From Leucocoprinus leucothites (Eukaryota; Basidiomycota; Agaricomycetes; Agaricales; Agaricaceae), in the NCBI GenBank assembly GCA_013368445.1, contig JAACJO010000001.1, forward strand, positions 1,426,001 through 1,490,000: 64,000 nt of DNA. Reading direction: 5' to 3'. Position numbers and translations under genes: made by a program. Below are positions 44,411 to 57,420 of this stretch, in pieces. Under the pieces are notes generated by a model that was not told the origin of the DNA, did no database searches, and was given only the letters and a program-made list of their open reading frames with translations. The number at the start of each line of letters is the position of its first letter. The stretch's first letter is position 1.

Positions 44411-46490
44411 TGGATCCTATTGCAAGGTGACTATGCCTGACGGCGAGCATGTCGACTACCATCCCCATCCAGAGTCACATCACACCGTCACAGTGTTGCT
44501 CGTCACTCATAGTCCGCATTTCCGAAACGGCCGGGCAGTTCTCCTGTCTGAATAGCCTCATAGTATTCCATACTCCATGCTGCTCTATCTATTATAATGG
44601 AGTTTTTATCGGAGCTAAAGCCGCTACTTCCTGGGCCCACTCTTAGCCCAAGTTTCAATGGTACACCACTGCTCTGGTTTCTGAGCTCCCTCAAGACGTC
44701 ACAAAGCACAAGCTCATGGGTCCGCTATTCCCTTCAGAGTAATTGAGCCACCCAACTTTCGGCATCATGCCGACTGGCATAAGAAAAGACGAACACATGC
44801 TTTGCCATGACCCCTGGTCCTCCGAACTCTCCAAGTGCGGCCGACATATTCCTTCCAGTCAGGACTTACTCTAAACGGAAGCAGGGATCAGATATCTACA
44901 CGCGTATTCGGACTAACTTTTCCTGAGCAATCCCCACTTCGGGGAAAAGCAAAGAACTGAGTGCTGGCATAAGTAAGGGAACGGCATTGTTTCCTTGAAA
45001 GGATCTTTCAATGCCAATCGACCAGGATCCTCAACGCAACCACAAGATCGCCAGGTGCCTGTATGTGGATCTTAATTGCGCCCAGTCGTTAGGTGGATTG
45101 AAAGATTTTCACTTCGACAAGGATGACACTCCGCTTATGACTTCTTTGTGCCACGCTCCGGATTTGACGTTCATCTCAGAGCAACAACTCAACCAAATAA
45201 TCGGCGCCGAACAACGAATTTGATTATTCCTCAGAAGATACACAATCAAGCAAATTCGCCTGGAGCTTGTGGGACCTTAATTCGTCCAGTTGACGGGACA
45301 AGCCATACTAGCGTACCTAAGAATACCAGGGGTGATATCATTGGATCATATTGCCAAGGCATTCAGAGATAAGAAAATGTCAGCCAGTCTTGTTTCTCGA
45401 CATCCATAAGGGTCCTTCTAATTCACTCACTTATCTCTGGTACCAAGAATAGATCAACTTGGGGTCGATAGTCCTTCTTGCGGCGTCGGTTGTTTGACCA
45501 TATGACTTCTTAATCCCTTCAGCTGTCCGAATCACATAGTACAATCAATCTCCACGCGAACCGGGCTTGAACGAACCCAAGCTACTCTTCTGATTTGTAT
45601 GGCCTCAGTATTGCTCATCATTGCATGATTGCTCCTAATCGCCGTTCACAACAGCACTGCAATGTCAGTGTTTCCCCATCCATTGTTCGCCGCCTAGAAA
45701 CCGCCATCAGCATAGGTCCATTATCGCTCTCGTCTCTCACAACATATTTTAGACTTGGGAGCTGATGTATTGAGCTGTTGTACTCCTAGAGCATTCCATC
45801 GGGATCTCTTTAGGCTACCCCCTGTTACTTTCCTTGGTCACCCTCCCTCCCTCGCCTTTCGTATAAGACTGAACTCTTAGAGGATCGATTGTATATGAAT
45901 ACACCCTCCCGTAGGTTCAAGGTTCCCGGGCTTTATTCACCAGAGCACACGCCAGGAAGAGATTCTATCTTACACTACAGGCAGTTGGAGATGATATAGA
46001 TGCTAGATAGGGTGAATACATGTTTCATGTGGGTTGGAATGGATAAGACTTCGGAATAGAGGATAGATTCCTGCCATGGTCAACCCATAAACTCCGTGCA
46101 GCACGGTACCAACGATTCTGTTTTCAATGATTTTCCCAGATCCCCCCTTTGTTGTGCTCAGACAGGGCACAAACCACTTCTTGAAACTATTGCTTTCCTT
46201 AAGAGCTACGAGGAACTCGGCATTCTGTCCGAATCAAGGGTGTGATCACCTTAAGTCACCTTCGCTTCGCCAGGCAGAAATCAAAAAGCAATAAGATACA
46301 CCCCGATGATGAATCCACGGGAATTGGCATAAGATCAGGGAGGATTATACTGGTAGTTTAACATGTCCCGGAGAGATTCTAGATAGCGTAAAATACAAGA
46401 AATCAGCACAAGAATATAGCGGTAAGTATTGCGGATTAGGACAGCGTTCGAAGAGAACAACGGGATCTGATGGGTCATTTGTATGTTACA
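44411..46490. other. 2-kb region with no recognised gene
   Basis: This is the longest gap in the window. It is framed by the AP-1 sigma start and the stop of the RNA-dependent RNA polymerase, both on the reverse strand. Open frames here are short (at most about 80 codons), overlap on several frames and show no family features. Part of it must be the AP-1 sigma promoter and 3' UTR of the polymerase. I did not find inverted terminal repeats, target-site duplications, tRNA or transposase motifs. A decayed element or a spliced non-coding RNA cannot be excluded. Confidence 0.4.
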
Positions 46491-49400
46491 TTAGGCTCGA
46501 TGACGTCGCTTCGGGAGTTTAATGACCATGTAATCGTAAAAACTTTTGTGAACTGGCTTCAGTTCATCCCCAGTCTTGATACAGCAAAGGTCGCGGAAAG
46601 CAACATTCCATGGAAACCGCGAGGGTTTTCCGCGGTCCCAGTCATACGAGTAAGCGTAGGATGCCTTGATCCTACCGGACATGACTTTCGACATAACGTT
46701 GAGTTCGGATTGCGCCGGTTCCGAGTGAAACTTTTGGGAGAGCTTCCGGAGGATGTCCTGGCGCTTCTGGATAGGGAGGTTTGTGAAGCCAGCTCCATTC
46801 GACTGTTGTGCTTGCTGAAGAACCTCTTGATGCTGGCGATACATCCTCGCAACGTGAGCTTTGATGAGCTCGTAGTCTTCTTCCAATGCTGTTGCCGCGG
46901 CGTCCTTCTTTTTGTCCTTCAGCGCCTTGATTTTTCTCTCGACTTCTTCCATTGGTTCGAGCAGCTGCGAATCACGTTCAGGGATAAAACCCTCCTTCCA
47001 GCGTTTCAATTCGGCGAGCTTGTCGCGTCCCAGCTTCTTCCCGAACTCCACCAAGGTCTCCATGATGAAAGGCGGCTTCCCCTTCCCCCTGTTTGTTGGC
47101 TTGACATTACTCGTGTCAGCCAACTTGTCTCCATCGGACTTCTTTCGAAGGGATTCCTTCCAAAGGAGTTTCTTGGCCCCGAACTCTTTTTGATGCTGCT
47201 TGAAAACCTCCTCGCGGATAGACTTGCCAGTTTTTCGTCCATCAAGGACAGTGGTAAATCTTTAAATATGACCTTCAGTTACAATATCAAAGGGTCCTTT
47301 AGGCTTACATATATGCGAGGAGTTTGGTGGTTGGATGCTTGTACCCGTTGACACACGTCGAATATTCATGAAATCCGGAATAAAGACCGACAACTCCTTG
47401 ACCGGTCATCGTTCCCAGTAGATGCTTTTGCGTCTCGTACAGCTGATCTTCTAGTGATAAGGGTTTGATGCGTTCAAGAAAATCTACCACCCGCTCGTTG
47501 CGTATCTTGAAATAGGCGTCGAGATCGGAGGGAGGGTCGGCATATTCTGGATCAGCGTTCTTGAAGCCTCTGACGAGCTCCGGCTGCCATATTAATTTGG
47601 CCTTGTCGCCGTCATAGTCACCTGGAAAAATACCTTCAATCAAAATGTCCTAATAGATTGAGAAGGGTCCCACCGCCTGCGAGCCAATCTGCTGCTCGTC
47701 GGGGACCTTTGACAGACAGTACAATGACATCCTTCAGGTAGTGCAGCTGCAGTCTGTCAACGGCTCGCCACTGAAACTACCTTAGTGGCTGATACATCGA
47801 GACATCACGTAAGCTCACCTTCTGAACATCACTGGGCAGGCGACATGGGTCCCTGGTGATGAGAACGTCACCCGTGATAATATCCGACTCAGTGCCATCC
47901 AAGGCAACGAGATTGGAATGTGAACTCTTGAAAAATAGCTGGTTCGGCTCCAATACTCCCAGCGGATCTACAATAGCATGTGTATCGGAAAAAATAAATC
48001 GTAATCTACGGGAACTCACCAGGAATTATCCAAGCAGTTGCCGAGAAAGGTATATCGATGTAGCAATTTTCGATTACGCGACTTATAGTCGCTGCCACTA
48101 CCCTTGAAATTTTTTCTCGTAACATTGCACAATTCGATGGATGGAACCCGGAGTCAAGGAAGGCCATGATAGTTTCCTCGAGAGAGGATGGACAACCACT
48201 GATATCATCGGGCCACCACTCTACAGAACCCTCGCCTGCATCTTCGAGCACTTGAGCTTCTTCGTCGTCCTCTTGTACTTCTTCCGTAGTATCACGTTCA
48301 GTATGCCCACTGACACGAGCAAGGGCCACTTCTTCCCGAGCACGACGGGATTTCAGCACTGAGCCACTGCGTTCAAAATTGAGCCACAGCTCCTGGAGGA
48401 CGGTACGGTCCTCAAGGTTCCACTGGAGAAGGGGTTGGATGATCTCGTCGACGGTTCTCTTCAGCAATACCTGTAAGGCATCAGCGCCGACCCCATTCTC
48501 GCTTAGGTTTATGATGACGTCAACTGAAATTCGTGTTGGGCTTCTCGCATGTGAGGTACGAAGAATATCAACCGTGCGTTGGGTGGGGTCCAGCGGTCCG
48601 GGATAATGAATTTTGATGAGGGAAGGACGGAGTTGGATACCCGTTTCGCTGTCAATTGTGGGATGCTCCACGAGAAGACCCTGTATTCTATGATCAGCGG
48701 TGAAGCTAGCATTTTCTAATCTAATGCACCTTAGCGCCCCGGACCCGAACCTGGATGACGGATGGGCGAGTTGGCCAATCATGTTCACGTGCAAGCTTTT
48801 CCAATAGACGTCTTGTGATAAAGCCCGCGCCATCAGTCATGTCAGAACCAGTCTCACTTTCTAGGTGTGATGTCGTGTTAGATTATGGGATTTGTCGATA
48901 AGTTGGAGGAGCTGACTAACTGATATCGTTGATTTCCTCAATGTCATTTGGTTCTAATGTGATACCATGTATGGAACTCGAGAGTCCTAGGGCAAAACGA
49001 GCTGCCCACTTTGCCATTGTCTAGAAAGGATGTCAGGACAGATTGATAGAAACAAGCCCAAAAAATCACTTGTCTTTGGTTCTCATGAATTGGGTTGTAC
49101 CAGTCAAGGAAGTCCCTGAGCCCCAACCCAGGAGATGAGGTGTCTTCCACTATGAGAGATCGCGATGCGTCCCAACGTTCTTTGGTCTTAAAGTAGAATG
49201 CAGTCTGCTCTTTACCATAAAAGGCTCGATACACTGAGTTGCACAAAACGATGGGTTTAGAGAGGAATCTAATGAGGTTAGTATCTGACTGGACAAGCGT
49301 TTTGTTGAGCTTCAATCGAAAAAAGCTCTTAGAGCCGAACCGACGAGAAAAGCTGCAGCTCGTCCCGAGTTCGACAGGATTGAGCTCAACTTTATAGTCG

Positions 49401-50592
49401 GTTGGGTGTTTTCGACCCGCGGACACCTGTTTTAGGGTTGCGGAGAAATGGATTCTCCCACCCGTCTTGTTAATTTGTTGTTGTCTTGGGTCTCGCGCAA
49501 TGAACTCTTCCTCTTTCTCAAATTCTGCCCATGGGTCCTGGCCGAAAGTGGGCTTAAATACGTAATCCAGTAGAATGGTGGTGCCTTACGGTTGCGATCC
49601 TCTCGTCGCGGCTTCTGCTGATGAATGAAGCGTCTTGCTCACACAATAAGTAGTTGGATGATTTGTGAAAGGCGTGCTCTTACCTCTGTTTTCTCCGCTC
49701 AAGTATAGATCGTGAACCTTCTTGATACCCTCCAAGTGTTTGTTCTTGGAATCTTCCGAGGGCTTCAAGTTGTCGATATCTTCGAACGTGATAGGCCTGA
49801 TTCCCATGCTTTCGTCCCAGTATATAATACCCTTAGATACGAGCCGGACTAGTTCCCATTGAACGCCGTATGGAAGGTTTCTCGCTTCAATCGGCCGCTG
49901 AAGGCCATAAGGCGGAGACTCGGGTCATGTCAGAACCATCATCGGGAAAAAGTCAAGAGCAGGTCTTACAAGATTGATACATATGGTGTCTGAAGCAGCG
50001 CGTTGTTTCTTGACAACTCGAGGGTCTTGGTATGGTTCGATGGACGAATGACTGGATTTCCGCTTCAGATTTTTATTGGAGGAGATAGATTTCGAGCAGG
50101 AGCTTGATGTTAAGTTCGAGCTACTGAACTCAGAACGCGAGCCAGAGCTAGTGGAAGGTACGCTGGATAGAGACGTTGGGGGGGTGTCGGCTCGAGTCTC
50201 ATTCGGATCGCTGCAAACACCTGTGGCAGTCGATAGTAAGATAAGAGAGTTCGCTTTACACAATATTATTGGAAATGCTCACGCGCAGCCTCAGCCCAGA
50301 AACTAGGGGGAAAGTTCTCGCATTGTTGACTAAACTATACATCGAAAGTTCAAGATGTGCCGCAGAATTCTCAAAGAAAATATAGAAGAATAACATACCT
50401 GAGATGGAGGAGGTATGGGTTCTGCAGAGGGCTCCCGTGCTAGTGATAATGTCGCGACGTCGGACGTGCCGTTGCCTGACAAATGGGGCAATTTAAGGTT
50501 TCAAAACAGTAGAAGGAATGCAGGCACTCAATACCTGACGCGTTCTCCCCTACGTCCGTGGACCTGTTTGTTGAATGTAAACCGGCTGCCAT
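46491..50592 (-). CDS. RNA-dependent RNA polymerase (silencing type)
   Basis: Fourteen exons encode 1,134 residues: 50592-50535, 50475-50399, 50334-50283, 50220-49970, 49918-49684, 49633-49590, 49537-49070, 49020-48921, 48860-48730, 48680-48020, 47967-47819, 47770-47674, 47621-47309, 47259-46491. The N-terminal about 150 residues are Ser-rich. The polymerase domain starts near residue 155 (NLPYGVQWELVR), continues with GGRIHFSATL, SRRFGSKSFFRLKL, FLDWYNP, SDMTDGAGFI and VIQVRVRGAK, and holds the catalytic GDYDGD at about 775-780, splitting on an intron just before it. The protein is the eukaryotic RdRP family (QDE-1/RDR type), which copies single-stranded RNA into dsRNA for Dicer, in the nucleus and cytoplasm. 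Introns are 48-64 nt. I chose exon 6 by requiring the frame to continue; the reading around 49634-49683 has the least certainty. No Dicer gene is in the window. Confidence 0.92.
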
Positions 50593-51493
50593 CACGGAGA
50601 TCAATTATGGACGGTGGCGGTGATAAGTGGAGCGAGAATGGTTTAGTCGAATGTCTGTGTATTGTCAGAAAAATAGACGATGAAAGGAGCATGAAATTTA
50701 GTTGGAATAGGCTCTGTTGAGAATGGGGAAGGTCGTAGAAGATTGTGGTTCATCAGAACTGGTTTTCCCGAATCCAAGCAGCTTCTGAGCACGTGAGGTC
50801 TACACGATCGCGCAGGTTCGTTGAACGGAGTCTGTATAGTGGACGGATTAGGAAGCACTTCTTTTGATCGGTTTATGATATCATTTTGCTGATCCTTGGA
50901 TGCGGAATATGGAAGAATATAATTACAATTTAATAGAAAGGGGTATGTAGATCTCGCAAAGACGAGCTCCTAGGTTCAGTTTGGCAGAACTCTTCAAATA
51001 AATAGATAAAACAGCTCTGCTGAGCGAAAAAAAAAAAAAGGCTACGTTTGGTATAAAGCGTCCCTCGCAAATCTATGTCGTACAGTCCGAAAAATGAGAG
51101 AAATATGTTATGAATATGCAAAGGATCGGATGATTGTGTGCTGACAACTATGAGTAGTGGCTTTGCAGAGGATTAAGGTAGAAAGGTTCGAGGAAAGGAG
51201 CGTGACGCTACAGAGAGCGATGGGATGGTGCTTTGGTTGTACAATACGTACAATTAACAACAGATTAGAATTGCGATGCATAGTAGTAAGGAGAGCGAGA
51301 GAAGATGAAGCGTAGCATGTCGTGAAGCCAGTCCGAGGCAAATGAAAGTGTATTGCACGCATGTGTTTATCGCTGTGATGGCGAAAGTCCAGTGCAGAAG
51401 AGAAGGAAATACATAGCAGCACTCGTCCCATGTGTCCAAAGTCTAGAAAACCAAAAGAGCACGCAGAAGTTAGATCTGAACTGGTTTGTCTCT
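50593..51493. other. Upstream region of the RNA-dependent RNA polymerase gene
   Basis: About 900 bases between the polymerase start and the stop of the neighbouring coiled-coil gene. It includes a 72-codon reverse-strand open frame (50643-50858) without a domain and an A-run near 51016. It should contain the polymerase promoter and 5' leader, plus the neighbour's 3' UTR. No gene is supported. Confidence 0.4.
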
Positions 51494-54225
51494 TTACACC
51501 ACTTTTCCCCTCTTGGATCCATTTGGAGAGGATTTCTTGGATGGTGTATTTGCACCCGTTGAGTGCGTATAGGGTGACATTGGCATTGCTGTGGGTAAGG
51601 TACCCCATTGAGTTGGCAACGCAGTCCAAGGACTTGATGACTGGACATGTTGAATGCCTTGCACCGTTTGTGCATGTGGCAGTATAGGGCGGCCTCGAGA
51701 CAGGGAATTGGATTGCGAGCGGGGTGCTGAACTGCGGTTGGAAACAGGTACTGGCATGCTGGCCCGTCGAGAATCTGTACTACCTGACCTCGTATGCATG
51801 GGTTGCGAATCCACGTGGCTTAGAGAGGTGCTAGGAGAAGGAAGAGCAAGGTCCTTGGGACGTACTAACGATTGTCGAGATGGATTTATACGCTCGCTAC
51901 TTGAGTTTGGCGAGCCACCACGTAGAGATCCTGAAGAGGTTGAGCGACCTGGCGAAGAATTTCGGGATTGCCGTCCGTGTTGATGCATCATGAAGGGGGC
52001 AGAAGGGGGGAGCAAAACAAAATCATTCATGAGCTCCGGCATCAGCGGAAAGCTAGGGACAGGCGGAATCGAAACGGAGGGACTATTATGAAGACTGTGA
52101 TTGCTGCCAGACCACGTTGGATACGAACTCATTCGATCAGGTAACGGTCGGGTGAAGCTGTTGGACATGCCCGAGTGGCGTTTGCTGTTGAGCCAGCCAT
52201 CCTCAGATGAGCTGGAGTACATGGAGCCAGGACGGGATTGGTGACCATGACCACTGGCACTGCCGCCAGGTGAATGGCCACCACTACCTGCACGGTAGCT
52301 GGAGTTTTCAAAAGAGTAGAAATGGGAGGGATGAAGGGCCGAGTCTGATGCATCTCTCCGCGGAATTGAGGTCGATGAGCCGGTATGGTGAGGCATCAAA
52401 GAACTTCCTCGTGACTCGCGAGGTCGGTTACGTTCCGACTCCCGCAATGATGTGGTTGAGGGCGAGGGGGCTAAAAGGCTACCGTTACTGTCGACCTTCA
52501 ATCCTGGGATTATCCCCGCTCGCTGTGTCTCCCTCCTCAAACGTGCTGAGGCTACGAGTTCCGCATATTGACGCTGCTCCAATTCCTTTCTTTCCTTCTC
52601 TTTCAGCAGCCTTTTCCTCTCCTGTACTAGAGCCTCTGCTTCCAATCTGCGCCTTTCCTGTTCCTGTTCCATTAATCTCTTTCGCTGCTCTGCTCTAAGA
52701 AATTTGGCCTTTTCTTCCTGCTTCTTCTTCTGCCGCACAAGGTGCAAGGGTACCTTGTCCTCAGTGTCATCCTCTACGAAGCGCACGACACGCTTCACCG
52801 GAGCAGCGATAGATGTTTGGGGTGGTGGAAGAGTATCTGGACGTAGATTCATTTTGCTGTTCTGTGATGATAGTGAGGGAGTAATGGTCGAGGCGGGAGC
52901 CAGGATGGTAGACTGTGACGTTGAATCCGACAATGACACATCAGACTTGTGCTGATTACGCAGTGGCGAAGGCGACGGTAAGTAAGAGGGCCGGGGTATT
53001 GCGGAGGCTAACGAAACGATCAGAGTGCGTCAAAGACAAAATGATATTACTAACGAAGGGAAGGCGCTGTACTACCACTAGTGCCAAGTAGCGGTGATTG
53101 ACTGGGCATTGTAACTTGCAAAGGTGGTGACCACTGGACATCTTGTGATTGTTCAGGCGGCGGCAAAGAGGGGTCAAAGTCAGGGTCAACCATCACGTCC
53201 AAGAACTCGGAATATTCAATAGCCGTAACTGCGAGGGTGCCAACTACGGGAGTCACCCTGACACCTTCTTGCGAAGGAAGGAAAATAGAGAACCGATCCT
53301 CAAAGCATGGACGAGATATCCACCGTCGCACCCCAGGGCTAGCAGCAAAGACCCGTGTTGACTTGGAGGGACGAATGGTTTCATAACTGGGAAGAACGGG
53401 AGCTGACATTGTGACCGGGGCGTTCTTCGAGGCGAATGGCAATATCGTCTGTTCTTCATCGGCGGATAACTGATCCAATCGGTTGAGCAATCGCCGTTTG
53501 AACATGACTCGGCGCGTGTCGAATACAGGAAGAGGTCGTGGCCGGTTACAGGAACGAGGAAAGAGATAATCAGCAGAATGCTGGACGAAAGGAGTGGCAG
53601 GTAAGGGAGGATTGACGCCATTTTTGATTAAAATCTCAAGATTAAGTCGAGCTCTTTCTGGAGATGCCACAAATCCGGGCTTGTTGATGGGGGAACGTGG
53701 GTGGTCAGAAATGGAGACAGATTCTTCATCGTCATATTCCTCTGAGGACTCGTCCTCGGTAACGTCTGCCTCCTTTTGTACCCGATGTCTTGCGCGAGGG
53801 CCCTGCAACGTGGGCGGGCGCTCATCCCATGCCGACGCCTGTCGATTCCAACCTGGAGGCTTTGGAAGGTCAGAGATAGGGGGTGGTTCTGGCTCTGAGC
53901 GCTTTCCACCGAGCCAATCCTTCCATGAACGCCTTGTGTTACTCCGGGCGAGGGAGGGAGCCTGAGAGTCGTCTTCAGGAGTAGGGAAGCTAAGACTTGC
54001 AGAGCCGCTGGACGACCCTGAGGACTGGGCATGGTCACTGACGGAGCTAAGCTGAGGAGTAGAGGCAATGGAGGAAGGTGTGCGGAGTTGCGAGGAACTG
54101 AAGCCAATGCTGAGAGGGAGTTTGAGGTGTTTCTTGAAAGGCTGAGAAGACTGGTGGGAATGGTCGGAGTGGTGGTGGGAATCCGACTTGTCGCGCTTTG
54201 AGAAGACGGCAGTGAGGCGACGCAT
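51494..54225 (-). CDS. Large Ser/Pro-rich protein with a central coiled coil, unknown function
   Basis: Two exons (54225-53055 and 53007-51494) encode 894 residues; the single intron is 47 nt. The N-terminal half is disordered and Ser/His-rich, followed by a folded-looking stretch near residues 240-330 (MFKRRLLNRLDQLS, then RVFAASPGVRRWISRPCFEDRF and IEYSEFLDVMVDPDFDP). A strongly basic and acidic coiled coil with many Lys, Glu, Arg and Leu heptads lies at about residues 480-560 (QEEKAKFLRAEQRKRLMEQ). The rest is Ser/Pro/Gly-rich. I do not know the family. Compared with its neighbours it has strikingly few introns. The promoter region of 54226-54764 lies 5' of it. Confidence 0.75.
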
Positions 54226-54764
54226 TGCAGGGTGGCAGGTATAGAGGTATCAGACGAGCATACGGAGAGAGGGCACTGAAGGGTGATGGTGAGAGATGAG
54301 TATGTATTTAGAAATAACGAACAAGAGTGCGTAGTAAATATATCAGCACGCACCGATGAGACCGTTTCGGCTGTGATGACAGTAAACGCGGATGATTACC
54401 TGCGTTACCCAGCACGGCAGGCGCGGGATGCGCGGGGAGGCAGCAGAACGCCAGGCAGGCAGATGGCACCAACCAGTACCAGGGCAGTATATACCTGTGG
54501 ACTCAGAGAAAGGGGGTGAGCCAGAGACAAAATCACTCTCGGGTCACGTGTCCTACCGCCGTCGAGCAAAACCACACACCGCTCTCGGCCGTGCGAACAG
54601 CCCGCGATGGCAACATAAATCACTCAGCATTGTCGTCTTCTATTCACACCGATCGTTCATCATGCGCCCACACCAGCTGATTATCTTCTCAATGTTCTGA
54701 TGTCATCCAAAGCTTCCTTGAGTCTGGATATTCGCAGATCTTCCCCTATCGTTTAGTCTTATCT
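54226..54764. other. Upstream region of the coiled-coil gene
   Basis: About 540 bases between the start of the coiled-coil gene and the stop of RRN7, both on the reverse strand. It should hold the promoter and 5' UTR of the former. No gene was supported. Confidence 0.4.
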
Positions 54765-57058
54765 TTACACTTCTCCACTACCGCTCTCCCCCTTCTCCCG
54801 CCGCTTCTCCTCCTCCCACCACCGCACAAATCGCCTCTCGTATAACTCCACCACTCCACCGAGACTGTTCTCTCCTATTCGAATACATTGAGCTGCCCGA
54901 CCGAGTAGAGTCCCATAGTCTTCTGCTAATGTCCCAAAAACATCACGCGAATTCCATATGGTAAAGTCCTCGGCAGGGCGGAGAGATTTCGCTTCAGCAT
55001 TGTCAGCTAAAACTCCAGCTGGCATCGCTCTCCATGAAGGTTTTGCCTCGAGTGTCTGACTGCGTGAGGCACTCCCGTTGCTAACGGGAAAGTGGTTTGT
55101 TGCGATGATGTCATGAGAGCCTAAGCGGATAGAACCTTTCAGCACGCTCCATTTACAAAACGCCATGAAGTAAGCTCACTGCTTTCTGTGCCTAAAAGAG
55201 CGCACTCGCAAAACTCCAGGTAATCATCCAGGAGACTTTCGTTCAGGTCAGCGACCGCCCTATCCCTCTGCTAAGCCCCAGCATACTCGTCACCCTATCA
55301 TAATCACTTACAATACATTCTCTGAGCTAAACAAAACGCCCTTGGTAGCCGCATCGAATTCGTGCAGCTCCTTGAGCCTTCCTTGCCATTCATCAACTCG
55401 AGGAAGTGCTAACGCCGGATCTCCCGCACGGTCCGGGTATCTATACAAAGCGGTTACATTCGACACAGATCAAAGCATGAAACTTGTCATTACCTTGGTT
55501 TCCCATCTAGTCCATAAGTCATCTTAAGTACGATGATTAGAGCGGCCATCAACGCCGCCTCTGGCGGAACATTATCATATTTGTGGTGTTCAGGATCCCT
55601 CAACTTGACGCGCCTCAGACCGGGTGCGAGTAAAGAGTGCAGAGTAAGCGGCAGCTTCATGATGTATGCAATTCTCTTCGCGAGAACGTACAAAGTAGCT
55701 GCTCAGTTAATTTAGATCTCATTATTAGAAATGAGTAGCAGAAAACGCACGCGTCCCGCCCATGTCTTTTGTGAGACGCCAGAGAAGAGGGGCTGCATTA
55801 CATTCGGGGGTGAATACGCCGTAAACAGAATTCATTCTTCTAGCGAGGCGGGCTGTCAATCTATGCATTGACAATGTGCCAGGAACGTGCTGTTTGACAT
55901 GGATCAGCTTCGATAATTATTAGCATGAGGTTTGGGCCAACGGACGTGGGGAGAGAGTGCCTGAATACTGTGCTTCGTAAGATGGACCACCATACCTGAT
56001 GGAAGCCACCGAACAGGGTCAAAATAGGGGAGCTCATATGATTCGATGATCCTGTGACTCGATGAAAAGAAAGTGGGGTTTGTTGAGCATTAAACTGACC
56101 TGGCAAAATCTTTATACATGACCGCGATGCGCAGCTGCCACAGTGCAACCATCATTACAGCAAGGGTGCTTGCTGGACCTTCAGCAATCCGTATGGTCTT
56201 CGTCTTGCTTCGACCATCCAGATTCGCTCTCTTTGGAGTCCGAGCGGGATCATCCGGGTCATCTTCATCAGATGAACTCGAAATCTCAGAGTTCTGGCGA
56301 AGGAGGTCCTCCATCTCCAAGTCATCTTCGGATGCAGATTTTTGCTCTCCTGCATCTTCTTGATCCTCACCATTAACGACTGGGGATTCAGATGCTTGCT
56401 CGGCGATAGTGCCAAGGGTGACGCTGTTTGTATTGTGCGCCGGATTGCCTTGACGTTTATTCTTATCACTTTCCTCCTGCTCCTGCAAATACAAGTGAGG
56501 TTCAGCAGGAGGAGGGTCCTTGATTAAAGAGAGGTGTAAACTCCAAATGTCGCGGCAAATGACCTGCTCTTTCCGTTAGAACAGGAATGGGTGAAAATGT
56601 ATTTTGGACCTCTCACCTCAAACTCGGGAGGCAAATTCCAGAGCTTCGTAATAGATTCTACCTGGACGCGTAGCAAGTGTTGTTGGCACATAAAATAGTG
56701 ATAGCGACCTCGGGCCCCATGATATACTGTTCGACAGTTTTCTAGCCGCAAAGACGGAACACGAAAGAGGAAACGCACGCTGCGGATTCGCTCCGCTTCT
56801 CTGATCTTTCTTCTTTAAAGTGCTCTTGAGTTTGCGTTTGTTCATAACATGCCCAACATTATGATCGACTTGATTCGTCTCACTTCTGTAATTCTAGGTC
56901 TGCATATTAACTATGGCTTCCGGCTAGGGTAAGTCGACGCTCATGAATAGCTCCGTTACCTGTAAAACATGCCCTTCGCTGCATGCAATCAACCCACTCA
57001 AGGGTTCTTTATACCATTGCCTTGAGCCGCAAGTAGGGCACCGTCGCCTCGGGGCCAT
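54765..57058 (-). CDS. RRN7: RNA polymerase I transcription factor RRN7/TAF1B
   Basis: Ten exons (57058-56960, 56893-56779, 56726-56617, 56563-56100, 56051-55946, 55889-55751, 55698-55494, 55440-55317, 55267-55180, 55135-54765) encode 606 residues. The N-terminus is a zinc ribbon (C7, C10, C26, H30) like that of Rrn7/TAF1B. The middle has the TFIIB-like cyclin folds: PVRWLPSGMVVHLTKHSIQAL, FTPECNAAPLLWRLTKDM, LPLTLHSLLAPGL and AALIIVLKMTYGLDGKPR. An acidic loop rich in Asp and Glu (about residues 165-210) lies between. RRN7 works in the core factor that recruits RNA polymerase I to rDNA promoters in the nucleolus. One intron is 44 nt, the shortest placed here. It is divergent from ERJ5 with 362 bases between the starts. 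Confidence 0.93.
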
Positions 57059-57420
57059 TGTTCCAGACTCGTGACAATCACGCCCAGGTCCTATAGGGTA
57101 GAATTGCCTCTACAAGATCGTAGACAAGTGATCCAAAAGACGGGTCAAGCTCTCTAGATAGCCAAGGAAATGATATCCAAGAGGTACGGCAAGTAAGAAA
57201 TCTTGTTGGAGACGTTATAAACGCGTGAACAGCAACAAATGTAAAATAATAAAAAAGAGTAAACAGCGGCTGAACCTGGAATCAGTTCTCCCACGGAATT
57301 TCGATCAATTATTGATGCTATGTCCCTGACGCGAGGATTTGGTGCTGGCAGAACGCAAGCAGCTTTCCTCTTCTTTCTACGGATCCTAATCCCGCTGTCT
57401 TCCAGCAAAACGGTCTCTTA
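57059..57420. promoter_or_regulatory. Shared bidirectional promoter region (RRN7/ERJ5)
   Basis: The start codons of RRN7 and ERJ5 face away from each other across 362 bases. No gene lies between them, so both core promoters must be here. I see no single decisive TATA box. Confidence 0.5.

Noticed and set aside
46470..47351. A 293-codon forward-strand open frame
   Set aside because: It is the antisense shadow of the last exon of the RNA-dependent RNA polymerase, has no family features, and its frame is set by the codon use of the real gene.
49538..49589. A 37-nt intron ending at 49553 in the polymerase gene
   Set aside because: A frame-keeping 52-nt intron ending in GGCCAG at 49538 gives a normal length and continues the protein well, so the shorter one was dropped.
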